Source: Glandiceps talaboti
Lineage: Eukaryota; Hemichordata; Enteropneusta; Spengelidae
Length of the DNA: 64,000 bases
Reading direction: 5' to 3'
NCBI RefSeq assembly: GCF_964340395.1
Contig: NC_135569.1
Coordinates: forward strand, 12,775,019 to 12,839,018
This document shows positions 38,509 through 49,884 of the stretch, in pieces. The notes below the pieces were generated by a model. It was not told where the DNA came from, searched no databases, and saw only the letters and a list, made by a program, of their open reading frames with translations. A program made the translations under genes and the position numbers. How positions within the stretch are numbered: the stretch's first letter is position 1; each line of letters opens with the position of its first letter.

Positions 38509-39082
38509 AACAAAACACGATACACCTTTGTCGTTTGATATTTTATTAGCGAAGCGATTTTCAGGAAGAGCATTGGCGAATATGTTCAAATTTATTGACA
38601 ATTTTACAGAGAATTAAATACAGATCGTCTATTTTTTTCTAACAAGAATTCTATTTGGGTATCTCTGCTAAATAAATACTAGCCTTGGTCCATACCTTTC
38701 AAAACCTTAGCAAAGTAGAGGCGAAATTTATTTTAGGTCAACACCACGTATATTTTATGTCTACTACCATACTTTCTATTAGTTAACATCAGAGTAACAA
38801 CATGGCAGTGAATATGAAACTGACACACAGGAAGCCCCACGCCCACAAACGAAGTGAGAAAAACAAAAGAATACTGAGACGTAATGATGAGGGCAGTTAC
38901 GCTTACTTTTGGTTTAACATCTGTAGCTCTACAAATACATCAAAACTTTGTACTACACTTCAATGTTTTACTAGCTTTCAAGTTGACTGAACAAGTCTTA
39001 TTCAGGGCTCCAAGTCAAGTTAGTATATCGAGTGTACTATGTGCACTTATCAATGTAGCCAATCATTTTGGTGCGTGCTCTC

Positions 39083-39277
39083 TCACACACACACACACGC
39101 ACACGCACACGCACGCGCGCGCACGCACGCACGCACACACACACACACATACATACACACATACACACATACATACATACATACATACATACATACATAC
39201 ATACATACATACATACATACATACATACATACATACATACATACATACATACATACATTCATACATACATACATACG
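39083..39277. repeat. (CA)n(CATA)n compound microsatellite
   Basis: CA/CG dinucleotides from 39083, then an almost pure CATA run from ~39155 to 39277. It lies about 0.4 kb beyond the gene A stop. Confidence 0.9.
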
Positions 39278-39700
39278 AATGCCCAATTGCCAGATTTCTG
39301 AAAAAATGCTTTGATCTTAGCGATTTATTCCAAAATTCCATTTTTTGAAATACAGCATCTATTACTGAAAGTTGCTGAATGTTTGTAAATTTCTTAAGAC
39401 ATGAAAATTATGTTTCCAAGTAACTTTAAATTGCACTAGACCAAGATATAGGATACCGTAGAGCAACCACTTCTGGTACATATATATGTTATACTACAAT
39501 AACAATCAGGTAGACAACAGACTGAGTCAGAACTAGTCGAAGATTCAAGCCATGCACATTTGTACTCAATAACTTGTATGTCCCTAACTTTATGAATAAA
39601 GATTCAGGTTACATTCGGAAGAATAACGATAAAGAAATAGTCTTTTAATATTTAATATAGATGTGCCTTTTTTGTATTATATCGATCATGAATCTAAAAG

Positions 39701-40534
39701 TCAACCACGACGGTGACCCCTATTTCTTTGTCGACCTCCGTTCGACTGACCCCGTCCTCTCTGATTTGGTCTCTCGTTTTGTGCTGGTAGTCCTTCTGGT
39801 TCTGGTTTTGGTTGTCCTCGTGGACCTGGCCTTCCTTCAGGTCGTGGAGGTGGCGGCGGTGGTCTATCGCCTTCTGGACCACAATCTTCGGGACGAGGCA
39901 TTCCGTCTTCGCCATCGGGTCCCTCTTCTGGAGGTGGAAGAGGTCTTTCATCTTCATCACCCGGTTCCATATCGTTGTCATCACCGTTACCACCAAGTAC
40001 GCCCTCAAGGATTCCGGGTAAACGATCCATTACTCCGCTGATGATATCGGTTAATGCCGGCATGTCCATGCCATCACCGGGTAACATACCATCAAGCTGT
40101 CCAGGTGCATTTGCCATGCCACCATCCACACCCAAGGGTAAGTCTTGTTCACCCGATGGGTCTAAAACATCGCCAAGTCCATTTCCAATACCGACTGGCA
40201 AGCCGCCGATCATACCAGGAATCATACCACCCATGTCATCCTCACCACCATCAGGTAACATAGAAGGCTGAGAGGGCATGATCTCATTGATAAGACCAGT
40301 TCCATCACCACCCATGACACCATCTAGGACGCCAGGTACGACATCCTCGTTATCAATTTCTGCTGGTAGGGAGGCTTTTGATGGTCCTAGCACTTCATTT
40401 ACGGTGTCATCTACAGTGTCGATGTTATCTGGGAGGTTGGGGAAACCGGCACCACCGGTACCTCCTAAATCAAACGCAGCTCCATCGATGACCACCACTA
40501 ACAACAGAGCCACGAAACACACTGCCAACCTCAT
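39701..40534 (-). CDS. Gene A: secreted Gly/Met/Asp-rich protein with proline-rich segment and basic RG tail
   Basis: A 277-residue reading frame. Residues 1-18 (MRLAVCFVALLLVVVIDG) are a clear signal peptide with a short basic start and hydrophobic core, so the product should enter the secretory pathway. Residues ~20-195 are rich in Gly, Asp, Met, Leu and Pro, with loose repeats of the type LPGxxxGxMxG and GGMIPGMIGG. Residues ~183-215 are strongly acidic, 198-250 are proline-rich (six consecutive Pro near 225-230), and 255-277 form a basic Arg/Gly/Asn tail. Apart from the signal peptide there is one Cys (~218), so no disulfide fold is likely. The ATG is the first codon after a good splice acceptor (AG at 40541-40542), which fixes the start. 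ATTAAA-type polyadenylation variants lie just past the stop. No family is recognised; the architecture matches gene B. A mineral- or extracellular-matrix role is inference from composition only. Confidence 0.85.
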   Translation of the reverse strand: MRLAVCFVALLLVVVIDGAAFDLGGTGGAGFPNLPDNIDTVDDTVNEVLGPSKASLPAEIDNEDVVPGVLDGVMGGDGTGLINEIMPSQPSMLPDGGEDDMGGMIPGMIGGLPVGIGNGLGDVLDPSGEQDLPLGVDGGMANAPGQLDGMLPGDGMDMPALTDIISGVMDRLPGILEGVLGGNGDDNDMEPGDEDERPLPPPEEGPDGEDGMPRPEDCGPEGDRPPPPPPRPEGRPGPRGQPKPEPEGLPAQNERPNQRGRGQSNGGRQRNRGHRRG

Positions 40535-40540
40535 GGTTAT

Positions 40541-41280
40541 CTGTAAAAGTCAGAGAACAAAATATACAGATGTAAAACGTGTATATTTGCAGCTGCAGTG
40601 ACGATGGGAGTTCATTCATCATTTTTGTAAAGTTGGGTAAAGCCTAACGCTAGTAAAAGGAAAGACAAACGATTTTATGAAATGAACACCAGGGGCGCTA
40701 TTCGGCAGCAATCATCGGACCAAAGATGAGGGCATGCATAATGTACACCTATGCAGTTCTTACATTGTATCTACTTCAGGAGTTAACAAAATAAGTGTTC
40801 AGTACACGTTGCTCTGTCGTGAAAATAGTTATTGAAATTTGAAACTTTTTGAGGCATAGTACTGAATCAAGAAGGATGTAGTACGTGAAAGACTCTGGCG
40901 TTACTATGGTGATGAAATTGGTGAAATATTGATCAGTGATAACACAGATAACTGTATTTCGGATTAATAGTACTATATTAAAAAATAATAAAACCAACAA
41001 GATGACAATTATTGGGGCTTTGTAATTCACACACACACACACACACACATACACACATACATACATACATACATACATACATACATACATACATACATAC
41101 ATACACACGTACACATACACATACATACATACATACATACATACATACACACATACACACATACACACATACACACATACATACATACATACATACATAC
41201 ATACATACATACACACACACACATACATACATACATACATACATACATACATACATACATACATACATACATACATACAT

Positions 41281-41311
<31 letters not shown>

Positions 41312-43541
41312 TATACACACACACATACTCAGAGACACAAATCCTGTTACGCAATCGTAGTTCGATGATGCAGCACAAATTTGAGAAACCAACAGGACAC
41401 TAGTTTGTAGAGGTCATTTTAACAAAACCGCATATAATCAGTTGTTGCACCTTGTGTATGGACATATTCTGTCCACTCCAATGTTTTGGTATATACTTGA
41501 AAATATTGTAGTATCGGCTTAATTATGAACATTTCTTGATGTGACATACTCGTAAACAAACATAAACCCCTTCACGATACTGTTCGAGTCGAGCTGTAAA
41601 AAGTTGTTTTTTTTCGTTGGTTCAGGGGAAGTAAACTCTAGCTTATGAGAATGTGAAAAGATATTATTACTTTTTTAAAATTGGGATATATGTCAAGAAA
41701 TCGAAGGTATTTATATTATGGATGTTTTAGTGTACGTTGACACGTCCATGTATAAACTTACATTCAAACTGAATTGAAAGTAAATGAATGATTTGACCAG
41801 AGACCCTACACGTACGTGGTCCATGACTTAGAAATGCATAAGGAACGAGTGATACAGTCCAAATCAATAAATACAATCCGACGTTTCGAATCAAAAATCT
41901 TTATCAAGGGATATCAAGGCACTATGACTTGACCCGTAGGGTCTATGACTTGACCCGTTATCTACTTTCTACCTGCCAAAACAAATGACCTAGGCAGACG
42001 AACAAGATTGTACACTCTTCTATATTTGTTATTCTTAAGGTTCAGTTGTCTAGCAATAAGTATAAGTAAACACATTCTAACACCAAGCCCTCCCATCTTA
42101 ACCTAACAAAGCATACAATTAAAAGAGATTAGTTTATGTCAATAGTTAACATAAACAGAACATTTAGCAAGGCACTTGTTACTCCTAGAGGAATTTGTAA
42201 TTCAACTGTTCCATTTTCCCTTTTGTGTTTTAAGTTTAATTTACTAGTCATGTGTTTTAGTAGCAAAAATTGGTAAAAAATGTTAACGATTCTGTTTCTT
42301 CATATCTCACTAGCAATTTCGGAAAATAATCGACATATTTGAGTTTTATTTTTTATCAGGGTCACCACCCTGAAAGACTACAAAAGTTAAGTTATGTGAT
42401 GTGATGTACTAAAATTTTCAAGTCTCCATGCTCTGTTTTTTCCACAATAATCCTATATTCCTGCCGAGTGATAGTGACCGTTATTTCTCAAATGTTACAA
42501 ATAAGGTAGGTTATTCATAATTAAAATGGAAACTGATAATGCAATTGTCAAAAGTTGACATGCTATAAATTTATCTTTTTTTGAAACCGAGTATTGATGT
42601 CACAAGATCTAATAACCCATATTAAAGTCTACTCGCTTATATTAATATTTAATATGTAATATAGATAAAAATATATTTATATAAATAATTTGAGGGGTTT
42701 TATTTTTTATTTACATTTAAAATAAACAGTTATTCACACCATTCTACTTTTCACAAATTTGTGATTATTGAATTCCGATGTACTAACAAAGTTCATCGGA
42801 ATTCATGAGCGATAGAAAAACTGATGGTTTATCTGGTTGCCTCCCTTTTTATCAATCGACTTTGATCGCGAGTTATCTTACCCAGCAGACTCGAAAAAAG
42901 CTAGACTGATCGACATCCTAATCAGATATGACATACTAATTGATTAGGATTGAATTCAGGCTTGAAAAATAATTGTCTGGCAAAGCATAATATAGAAATG
43001 TTTGTTCTTGAACAAAACTATCTAATGTAATATTTTTGACTCCACTAATAAGATAACATTTGGCCTTTCAATGCGAGAACCTGGGATAGAATAATTGGCC
43101 TTTAAGAGAAGAGGACCCACATTTGCATGAATTTTCGCATTGTCATTTCGTGTCAATTGTGTATCCATGAATAAAAGAAAGTCGTACGTGTCTTTTTTTG
43201 TGAAAGTTTCATCTGAAAATCAATACCTACACATACAGGTGCAAGCTATATATAAAGCCTTTAAGATGAAATGAAAGCTGAAACATATATCTAAAGATAT
43301 GCTTTGAAAAAACGATATGTGTAGGTATGTGTAGAGCTTGCATATTTTCGGGAATCTAGAAGGATGGGCAAAGTTTTGCTTTGCGTAGTGTAGAATATTT
43401 ATAAGTCCGAGTCATTGAGATCCGAAGAGAACGCTGTCTATTGATAGCTTTCGAATATGTAGACTGAAAAAAAAGATCGAACCGTAGCTATATTAGAGAG
43501 CATTAGCTAGGAAGAGAAGGTGATATTGTGTAGTGCTTACC
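40541..43541 (-). other. Probable leader intron of gene A (5' limit uncertain)
   Basis: The 3' end is an acceptor, TCTGACTTTTACAG (AG at 40541-40542), six bases before the gene A start codon. Two donor candidates on this strand are GGACAG|GTAAGC (~43541) and GAGTCTGCTGG|GTAAGAT (~42890); the latter resembles the end of the candidate gene C first exon (GAGTCTGCTGCTG|GTAAG). Neither has a good TATA box. The interval also holds a CATA microsatellite. Confidence 0.3.
41029..41318. repeat. (CATA)n/(CA)n microsatellite
   Basis: A 290-bp CATA-dominated tract with CA and CACATA interruptions. Six-frame open readings are artefacts. Confidence 0.9.
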
Positions 43542-43559
43542 TGTCCGTGTATTACTCAG

Positions 43560-44500
43560 CAGCCTTTCTAAATAAAAATGACGGGTTTTGTTTCTGTTTC
43601 TATCTACATGTAGTACCTTTGGGTCCAGACAAACAATCCGTACCGGGTTCTTACTACCTCTATTACGTAACCGAAAGCTTTTAGCGCACATTCAAGGGGA
43701 AACTTATGCCAAAATACACTCAAGTGTCTTTGCTTAGCGAAGAGAGAACAAACTTAGGCATAATAGCGAAGTTCTTCACTGTGATCATAGGTAAATAAAG
43801 GAACTCTATGACTTTCATTATTGAGGTGTAATGGATCATGTGAGACTGTACAACTCTCCCAATGATCATTCTGATTGGCCTTTGGCAATAATGTGATAAT
43901 CGCCAACCAATTAGTGGTAAGATACCGTAACCACGTCATTCACAAAGTTGTCAGAACTCGACAATCTCTACGAATTCCTGGTCCTTTGCAAATACTGGTG
44001 ACAGCACGTGTTTTAGTTAGTGATCTAACGTACTATAGGGGCTGGGTCATTTTTAAATGGTGGTGATGGTGGTAGTGGTGGGGGAGGATTAGTGCGTGTG
44101 TTTGTAATTGTGGGGCGGGGGATGACTTTGGAAAACAAAATTGCTAATTTCATTTTTGTACAATGAAATAACAAATAAAATGTGGACAACTCAAAATCTA
44201 CTACGGGAGTGGGATAGCCCCTCCTATACCCCCCTATCTGTATCTACGCATGCGTATTGTGTGTTATATTTTTCAAATAAGAAAGAAGAAACTTCAGTAA
44301 TGGTATATAGCACTAATGAAAGGCCCGTTTGTATATCAGCAAATACGACTTTTCCTTCTGTGGCCCATTGCATGCATATGTAATGATATAATTGATATTA
44401 CTTGTAATATATCATTTTGTCGATGAGATAACAACAATATTCTTACTGCAAATTGTTAAAATACCAATAACGAGACATGGGTTTTATCCAGAAGAAGTAC
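43560..44500. other. No gene seen
   Basis: Unique sequence with a GGT-rich stretch (~44055-44120) before the 44.5-kb element. Short frames only. Confidence 0.35.
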
Positions 44501-44502
44501 AG

Positions 44503-44891
44503 CAGTGTTGCAGCCAGCCTTTTCAAAGAGTGGGACAAAGTGTTCCGAAACTTTCATTTTTCTGGGTCATCATACAATTTTTGGGGGACATTATAAAAAA
44601 AAGCGCCAATAGCGTTGTAGCACAACTGTACAGTTTTTCAAAATATTTACCCATATGCTGACCCATACTAGATATTTGCTGAATGATTATGCAGTTGCCT
44701 ATCCAACCCTGTTGTTATCTATGTAATATACATGATCATTTGGCTATTGCTATAGGTGTGGTCATGTTGCTAAACATATTTGCATACAATTTTAGTGTGG
44801 GTCAACTATGACCCGTCACTTCCAAAATTGTGGGTCAGGTCCAGAAAATGTGTGTCAAATGACCCAAAAAAAACCTCTGGCTGCAACACTG
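44503..44891. mobile_element. 389-bp TIR element with CAGTGTTGCAGCCAG ends
   Basis: CAGTGTTGCAGCCAG at the left and CTGGCTGCAACACTG at the right are perfect 15-bp terminal inverted repeats. Both sides carry GTACAG directly outside, a 6-bp candidate target duplication. The CAGTGTTG start recalls hAT-type ends, though 6 bp is short for hAT. Internal TGGGTCA/TGACCC blocks are inverted repeats. A chance frame inside does not encode a recognisable transposase. Confidence 0.65.
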
Positions 44892-45135
44892 GTACAGTAA
44901 CGGATTTAAATCACGATCGCATGGGGGAGGGGGGGGGGGTGAGCTTAGTGTAAGCACCCAAAATCAATTTGATAGGATTTGTTGTACAATATTACGTGCA
45001 CAGCTGCACAGATACATTTACCAACTGGCGAGTCAATTCTGTTCAGGATGTACAATATTATAAGTGGTCTTAGACTGAACCAATTTGAAACCACACCGTA
45101 GCCCCGGCTAAAACCACAATTTACCATTTTCCTCA

Positions 45136-45471
45136 TAGGCATGTGGATAAGGTTTGGGTATCTATTTTGGATTTTTCATTCATAAATCAATTTTATCATG
45201 ACTTCCTACTTGAAAAAATACTGTGAAACAACATATGCCAAGTCCTTGGTTGTAGCCCAATACATTGAAAAAAAATTAATATATGTGTAAAATTTGTTAT
45301 TGTATTTACAATAACAAACTGTTTACACTTTCTTTTTTTAGCTTTTCGCAAGGTATTGAATGACAAAGACAGACTTGTTATAAGCTTATGTAGTTTCACA
45401 CTGATATTTTTTTCCATGATAAAGTTGTTTTTTAAATTAGAATTCCAACAATCTTCATCTATATGGCCACG
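45136..45471. mobile_element. ~340-bp TIR element, copy 1
   Basis: Shares TCATGACTTCCTACTTGAAA, ATATGCCAAGTCCTTG and ACAATAACAAACT with 62931-63278. The end repeats are worn (GGCATGTGGATAAGG / TCATCTATATGGCCAC). It contains a perfect palindrome, TTGTTATTGTA-TT-TACAATAACAA (from ~45296). Confidence 0.6.
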
Positions 45472-45654
45472 TCAAAATTTTATAACCAATTGTGACTAAG
45501 ATTTCTTCATGATCAAATCAATGCAAACACCAAAAGCAACCGTCATCTCAATGCCTGTTGATGTCTATGGCAAGATCCAGTAATGTAAATTTAGTACTCC
45601 TCATTTCACGGAAACAAAATTGAGTATCACTCAAAATTTTAAATTTTTTAAGGA

Positions 45655-45850
45655 AAGACATTCATTGAGTCTTTTTTTTTTCTCAAATTATTTAAGCTAA
45701 AATAGGCAGATTAACTGAAATTGGACGGTAATTGTCCAGTTCCTCCGTTGAGCCTTTCTTGTACAAGGTAGCTACTCTAGCAATTTTCAGACGATCAGGA
45801 AAGATACTACATTTGAATAAAAAGTTCAAAATATGGCTGGCTAACATCAC
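45655..45850 (-). mobile_element. Non-LTR retrotransposon reverse-transcriptase relic
   Basis: The minus-strand frame reads HILNFLFKCSIFPDRLKIAR, then VATLYKKGSTEELDNYRPIS, then V. This is the conserved segment before and at the first RT block of LINE-type (Jockey/CR1/RTE-like) polymerases: FP..[WL]K.A.V.P[IL]YKKG followed by NYRPISV. The frame then breaks (NLPILA, stop), and a shifted IFEK-like remnant near 45670 continues the expected KIFEK motif. No catalytic YADD region is present. It is a dead, truncated fragment. Confidence 0.7.
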
Positions 45851-46266
45851 CCCCACCCCACCCCAAACCACCCCCACCCCACCCCCATACTATTAAAGGA
45901 TCAAAAACAATTAATCACAATCAGAGAAAACGGTGTGATGATGGTCGTCATATTTCACATTTAGTTATTATCCAGAACCTTTAAGACATGACACCAAACT
46001 CAGCTATATACATATCAATATAAGTAAAGAGAAGTAGTGTTTGAACAATAAATATGACAGCAGTTTTTGGACATTACAACAACAACTAATTGTAATTGTA
46101 GATAGCGCCCTCGGACGACAGGTGTGGCTATTTAGCTACACGTACAGGTCAGGCACGTTTGTCTCTGGAGACGTGAGTTGTCCTGTAGATGTGTAAAGGA
46201 AAATAGTGCAAAGACTTCACATTTGAGGTAAAACAAATGTCACATACATACTGACACAGGCATTCA

Positions 46267-46451
46267 CATACATACATACATACATACATACATACATACA
46301 TACATACATACATACATACATACATACATACATACACACACACACGTACGTACGTACGTACACACACACACACAGACACGTACGTACGTACGTACGTACG
46401 TACATACATACATACATACATACATACATACATACATACATACATACATAC
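46267..46451. repeat. (CATA)n/(CGTA)n compound microsatellite
   Basis: CATA runs flank two short runs of ACGT steps (GTACGTACGTAC) and a CA run. It lies ~0.55 kb beyond the gene B stop. The preceding 45472-46266 shows no gene apart from the RT relic and a CCCCACCC-rich stretch (45848-45890). Confidence 0.9.
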
Positions 46452-46992
46452 ACCTTTGAAAGCAGAACGCCACTCCAGAAAATAAAATTTTCATGAACGT
46501 TTGGTTCTGGAGAGTCATGTCATTGGTTTATATCACCTGCATTACATACAATTTCAGAGACACATCAAGTTAAAATGCCCTCACTTATTATGGGATGTTT
46601 GCCATGGGCCACATTGTCACACGGGAGTCAGAAGAAATGTTCGTAATGTAGGTAATGTAAAATCATGAAATGACTCACCAGAACCCAATTTTTATGAACA
46701 TGTCTCTATTTCCAGGAGTAGTATTCCTTTTTAAGCCTATGATCACTCTCGTGAATGGATAAAAACAGTCATGTGATAGTCATGTGATACATATACGAAG
46801 ACACTAACATTGATTTCATGGATGTTTGATTTTATTCATCCAATTTATTATATACTACACATTGAATTTTGCCATCTTGCCTTGTTTTTACTCGGTGTGT
46901 CACAATGTAAATAAATACATTTGTAATTCTGTAAAGTTTCTCTCAGGTTGATTTTATTCATCTGTAGCCGATGATAGTTCATCAAGACTTGA

Positions 46993-47487
46993 TTACTTGC
47001 CACGACCACGGCCACGACCCTGACCACGTCCTCTACTTCTACGCCTGTTCTTTCTGCCGCGGCCTGGTTTCTTGCGTGGTTTGTCTTCTTCTCCCTCTGG
47101 TTCTGGTTTAGGCATGTCTCCATCACCTGGTGGCATCATACCACCATCGTCACCAGGCATGTCGTCATCACCTGGTGGCATCATACCACCATCGTCACCA
47201 GGCATGTCGTCATCACGTGGGGGCATTTCATCGCTATCAGTCTCATCAGGTCTGTCGTCATCACGTGGGGGCATTTCATCGTCGTCAGGTTCACCATCAC
47301 TTCTAGGTTCTGGCTCACCATCAGGTTCACCTTCACTTCTAGGTTCTGGCTCACCATCAGGTTCGCCATCACTTCTAGGTTCTGGCTCACCATCAGGTTT
47401 ACCTTCACTTCCAGGTTCTGGGACAGACTCCTGTGCTTGGACTGCCACCATGGTTACAAGAAGGACAAGGCACAGAGTGAGCTTCAT
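46993..47487 (-). CDS. Gene B: secreted repetitive acidic protein with basic RG-rich C-terminus
   Basis: A 164-residue frame. Residues 1-18 (MKLTLCLVLLVTMVAVQA) form a signal peptide. Residues 28-68 are three to four copies of a 12-residue unit (PDGEPEPRS[DE]GE). Residues 68-94 carry two DEMPPRDDD units, and 92-122 two copies of a 15-residue unit (DDDMPGDDGGMMPPG). Residues 136-164 are an extremely basic tail of Arg, Gly and Lys (RGRGQGRGRGRGK). The mature chain has no Cys. It is therefore a polyampholyte: an acidic Pro/Met body with a cationic tail. The ATG sits 10 bases after a splice acceptor (AG at 47498-47499). AATAAA signals on this strand lie near 46845 and 46950. No named family is recognised. 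The DNA repeats (36-bp and 45-bp units) make copy-number variation likely. Organisation resembles acidic matrix proteins; function is inference. Confidence 0.85.
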   Translation of the reverse strand: MKLTLCLVLLVTMVAVQAQESVPEPGSEGKPDGEPEPRSDGEPDGEPEPRSEGEPDGEPEPRSDGEPDDDEMPPRDDDRPDETDSDEMPPRDDDMPGDDGGMMPPGDDDMPGDDGGMMPPGDGDMPKPEPEGEEDKPRKKPGRGRKNRRRSRGRGQGRGRGRGK

Positions 47488-47497
47488 CCTTGTTAAT

Positions 47498-47952
47498 CTG
47501 TAACGCCAAAAAATTGAAGTTTATAAAAATACACATACAAACACTTAATAATAGGTAACACTTAATAATGATAACCTGCGAATAGAAACTAGTATTTTTC
47601 TTTTGAATGAATTTAATATAGTAAGCTCTAACATCATAAGGGAACTCTACAACTGTAAGCCGTTGCTATAGCAACGACTAGAAAGGAAACGACTTACAGG
47701 TGCAGATTTCCTTGATATATCAAAGGGTCACATTAAGTCCGTCTGGGAGAAGGGAGCTAGAGTCGTTGTCCAACTGCTCTTCGTTTTCTTCGAAATTGAG
47801 AGTGAGGGGAGGGAAGGGGAGGGGCAACTCCTTGAGTACCCAACATGTTGACGTCCTCATACCTCATGTTAGGAAAGGGGTGACAATTTCTCATACCACA
47901 GCTTAATTAACGACTGATATATTCTGACATGGTCAGGTATTTTTTTTCTTTT

Positions 47953-47996
<44 letters not shown>

Positions 47997-48995
47997 TTAT
48001 TTATTTATTTTATTTATTTATTTTTTTGTTATTTATTTAATTGTTTTTATTTATATGTTTTGGGTGTTGTTTTTTAAGGATAAGGATAACTTTATCCTAA
48101 GGCATGAATCTGCAACTCTACCCGAAACTCCACTTCGGCTAAAGAGATAATGATGTCGATCAATTTACTGGTAAAAATACTATTGCATATAATAACTACT
48201 GTTACTACAGCACTGTGACACTAATATTGTTGACCAAATGCACTTAAAATAAATCGCTAGCACTGTTTTTGTCATGATAAATATTGACCAAAGCTGTTAC
48301 CTCGTTCACGGTCTCAAATCAATTAATATACATCATTATGAAAATATTGATACACCGGACTTCAAATTTACACATTGACAGAATTAATTGAATGTTCCCA
48401 TCAGAGTTCTCTCCTGAATGTATGAAGGATTAAAAAACAGCACAACTAGAAAACCAAAATATATTCCTGATACAATCAATTTGACTCTGTTTATCGATAT
48501 GATATTTTCTCAATTGTCATGCAATCTAAACTTAACTAAGAGAAAACGCACAAATGGAAAACGAAATTCTCTAAGTTTAAGTTGTCGTCATGATGTACTT
48601 CATTCAAAATTTAGTTTATTTCGCTTTATATTTTAAAAATTACTTCGACCCCAAGATAAGATACTTATCGGTCACAAAACGTCTGTGACAGTTTGATAAG
48701 GTGTAACAGAAGTAAATGAAGACAATTATAAGGTATGTAGATGAACATGTTATGCAGACTGTATTGGTTTCTCTCTGGAATACGATTTTTCTTTTTAAAA
48801 AAAGTGATTACCATAGATGAGGCAAAGGCATGAAAACATAAAAGTAAATTGTTACCATTGCATGCAAAAAAAATGTTTAGGGTCGGGCGCTTCACTAGGG
48901 TCGGCCGGGTTATCGAAAACACACTATTTTGTATTTGGCCTAAATTGTAGAACTGTACTTTTTCTCAAAGAAAATGAAGGGTGGAATCTACTTAC
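47498..48995 (-). other. Probable leader intron of gene B
   Basis: Bounded by the acceptor 10 bases before the gene B ATG (GGCGTTACAG|ATTAACAAGG) and a strong donor (AACGGG|GTAAGTAG). It contains a palindromic X-box-like site, an (ATC)n tract at 47954-47996 and T-rich sequence. Confidence 0.4.
47662..47675. promoter_or_regulatory. Perfect X-box palindrome (RFX-type)
   Basis: GTTGCTATAGCAAC is a perfect 14-bp palindrome matching the RFX X-box layout, 175 bp upstream of the gene B start. It could regulate gene B if transcription starts nearby; site match only. Confidence 0.35.
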
Positions 48996-49085
48996 CCCGT
49001 TTGCTACCACAGAACCAAATAAGACACCGACAGTAATAATCAGCTGTAGCAAGTGACGTACTGCAGACCTAGACGTCTATATATA
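48996..49085 (-). promoter_or_regulatory. Candidate promoter and non-coding first exon of gene B
   Basis: On this strand TATATATAG (49085-49077) is followed ~30 bases later by a likely start region (CAGTACGTCACTTGC). An ATG-free ~55-bp segment then runs to the donor AACGGG|GTAAGTAG (last exon base 48996). GACGTC and TACGTCA CRE-like motifs lie around the start region. Linking it to gene B is inference from strand, distance and the gene's acceptor. Confidence 0.4.
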
Positions 49086-49258
49086 GGTTTAAATGTCAAC
49101 TTATGTAGATTTTAATGGTACCCTTAACTTACTGATTTATTCACTGTGTTAGTTCTAGCTGTCACAGTTGCTTGTTTGGTTGAAAAAACAAACAAATATT
49201 GAATTTATCAAATTCTCTCTTTTGAAAAAAACAACAATTGAATTATTAAATTCTCGAC

Positions 49259-49301
49259 AGCAACAACAACAACAACACACACACACACACACACACACAA
49301 T
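49259..49301. repeat. (CAA)n(CA)n microsatellite
   Basis: Six CAA units, then about twelve CA units. Confidence 0.85.
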
Positions 49302-49571
49302 TAAATTATCAAGGCCTCCCAAATAACAAAGTCACAAAAAATATCATATTTATCCCAATATCTAGTTTGTCAAATTGAAAGTTAACAAATGTAAGAAGTT
49401 CCTGTTCCTTTGACCTGTATAAACGGATCACATAATTATAGTTGAAATGTGTACATTCTGTGTGAATGTTATCAATTCGCGGTTCTCAATTGTCTTTATT
49501 ACATTACTGAGACAATACTACGAATTATTCAACAGTCATGTGTTTTGACCAAGATTGATACTTTCTGAGAA

Positions 49572-49884
49572 GTCCTCACCAACTAACGTTTAGACTATGA
49601 CACACTTTGACAAGATATACACACCTTGGTGTGCATATGTGTAGAAGTACAATTCAAGTTTATTCACATACATCATAATATCAGGCTGTGAAAGGAATGT
49701 ACTTTTTGTCCAAGGCCCTCTCATAAAGTCCGCATCAACTAACGTTTAGACTATGACACACTTTGACAAGATATACACACCTTGATGTACATATGTGTAG
49801 AAGTACAATTCAAGTTTATTCACATACATCATAACATCAGGCTGTGAAGGGAAGGTACTTTTTGTCCAAGGCCTTCTCATAAAG
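49572..49884. repeat. 156-bp tandem duplication
   Basis: Two copies beginning GTCCTCACCAACTAACG (49572) and GTCCGCATCAACTAACG (49728), about 95% identical, each ending TCATAAAG. Non-coding. Confidence 0.9.

Noticed and set aside
39975-40601. Plus-strand Pro/Ser-rich frames over gene A
   Set aside because: Antisense shadows of the Gly/Asp/Met codons of gene A, with no independent evidence.
44392-44661. 89-codon plus-strand frame near 44.5 kb
   Set aside because: It overlaps the TIR element ends and has no transposase motifs.
47072-47503. 143-codon plus-strand Ser/Gly/Pro-rich frame
   Set aside because: It is the antisense shadow of the repeats in gene B; the minus-strand frame has a signal peptide and splice context.
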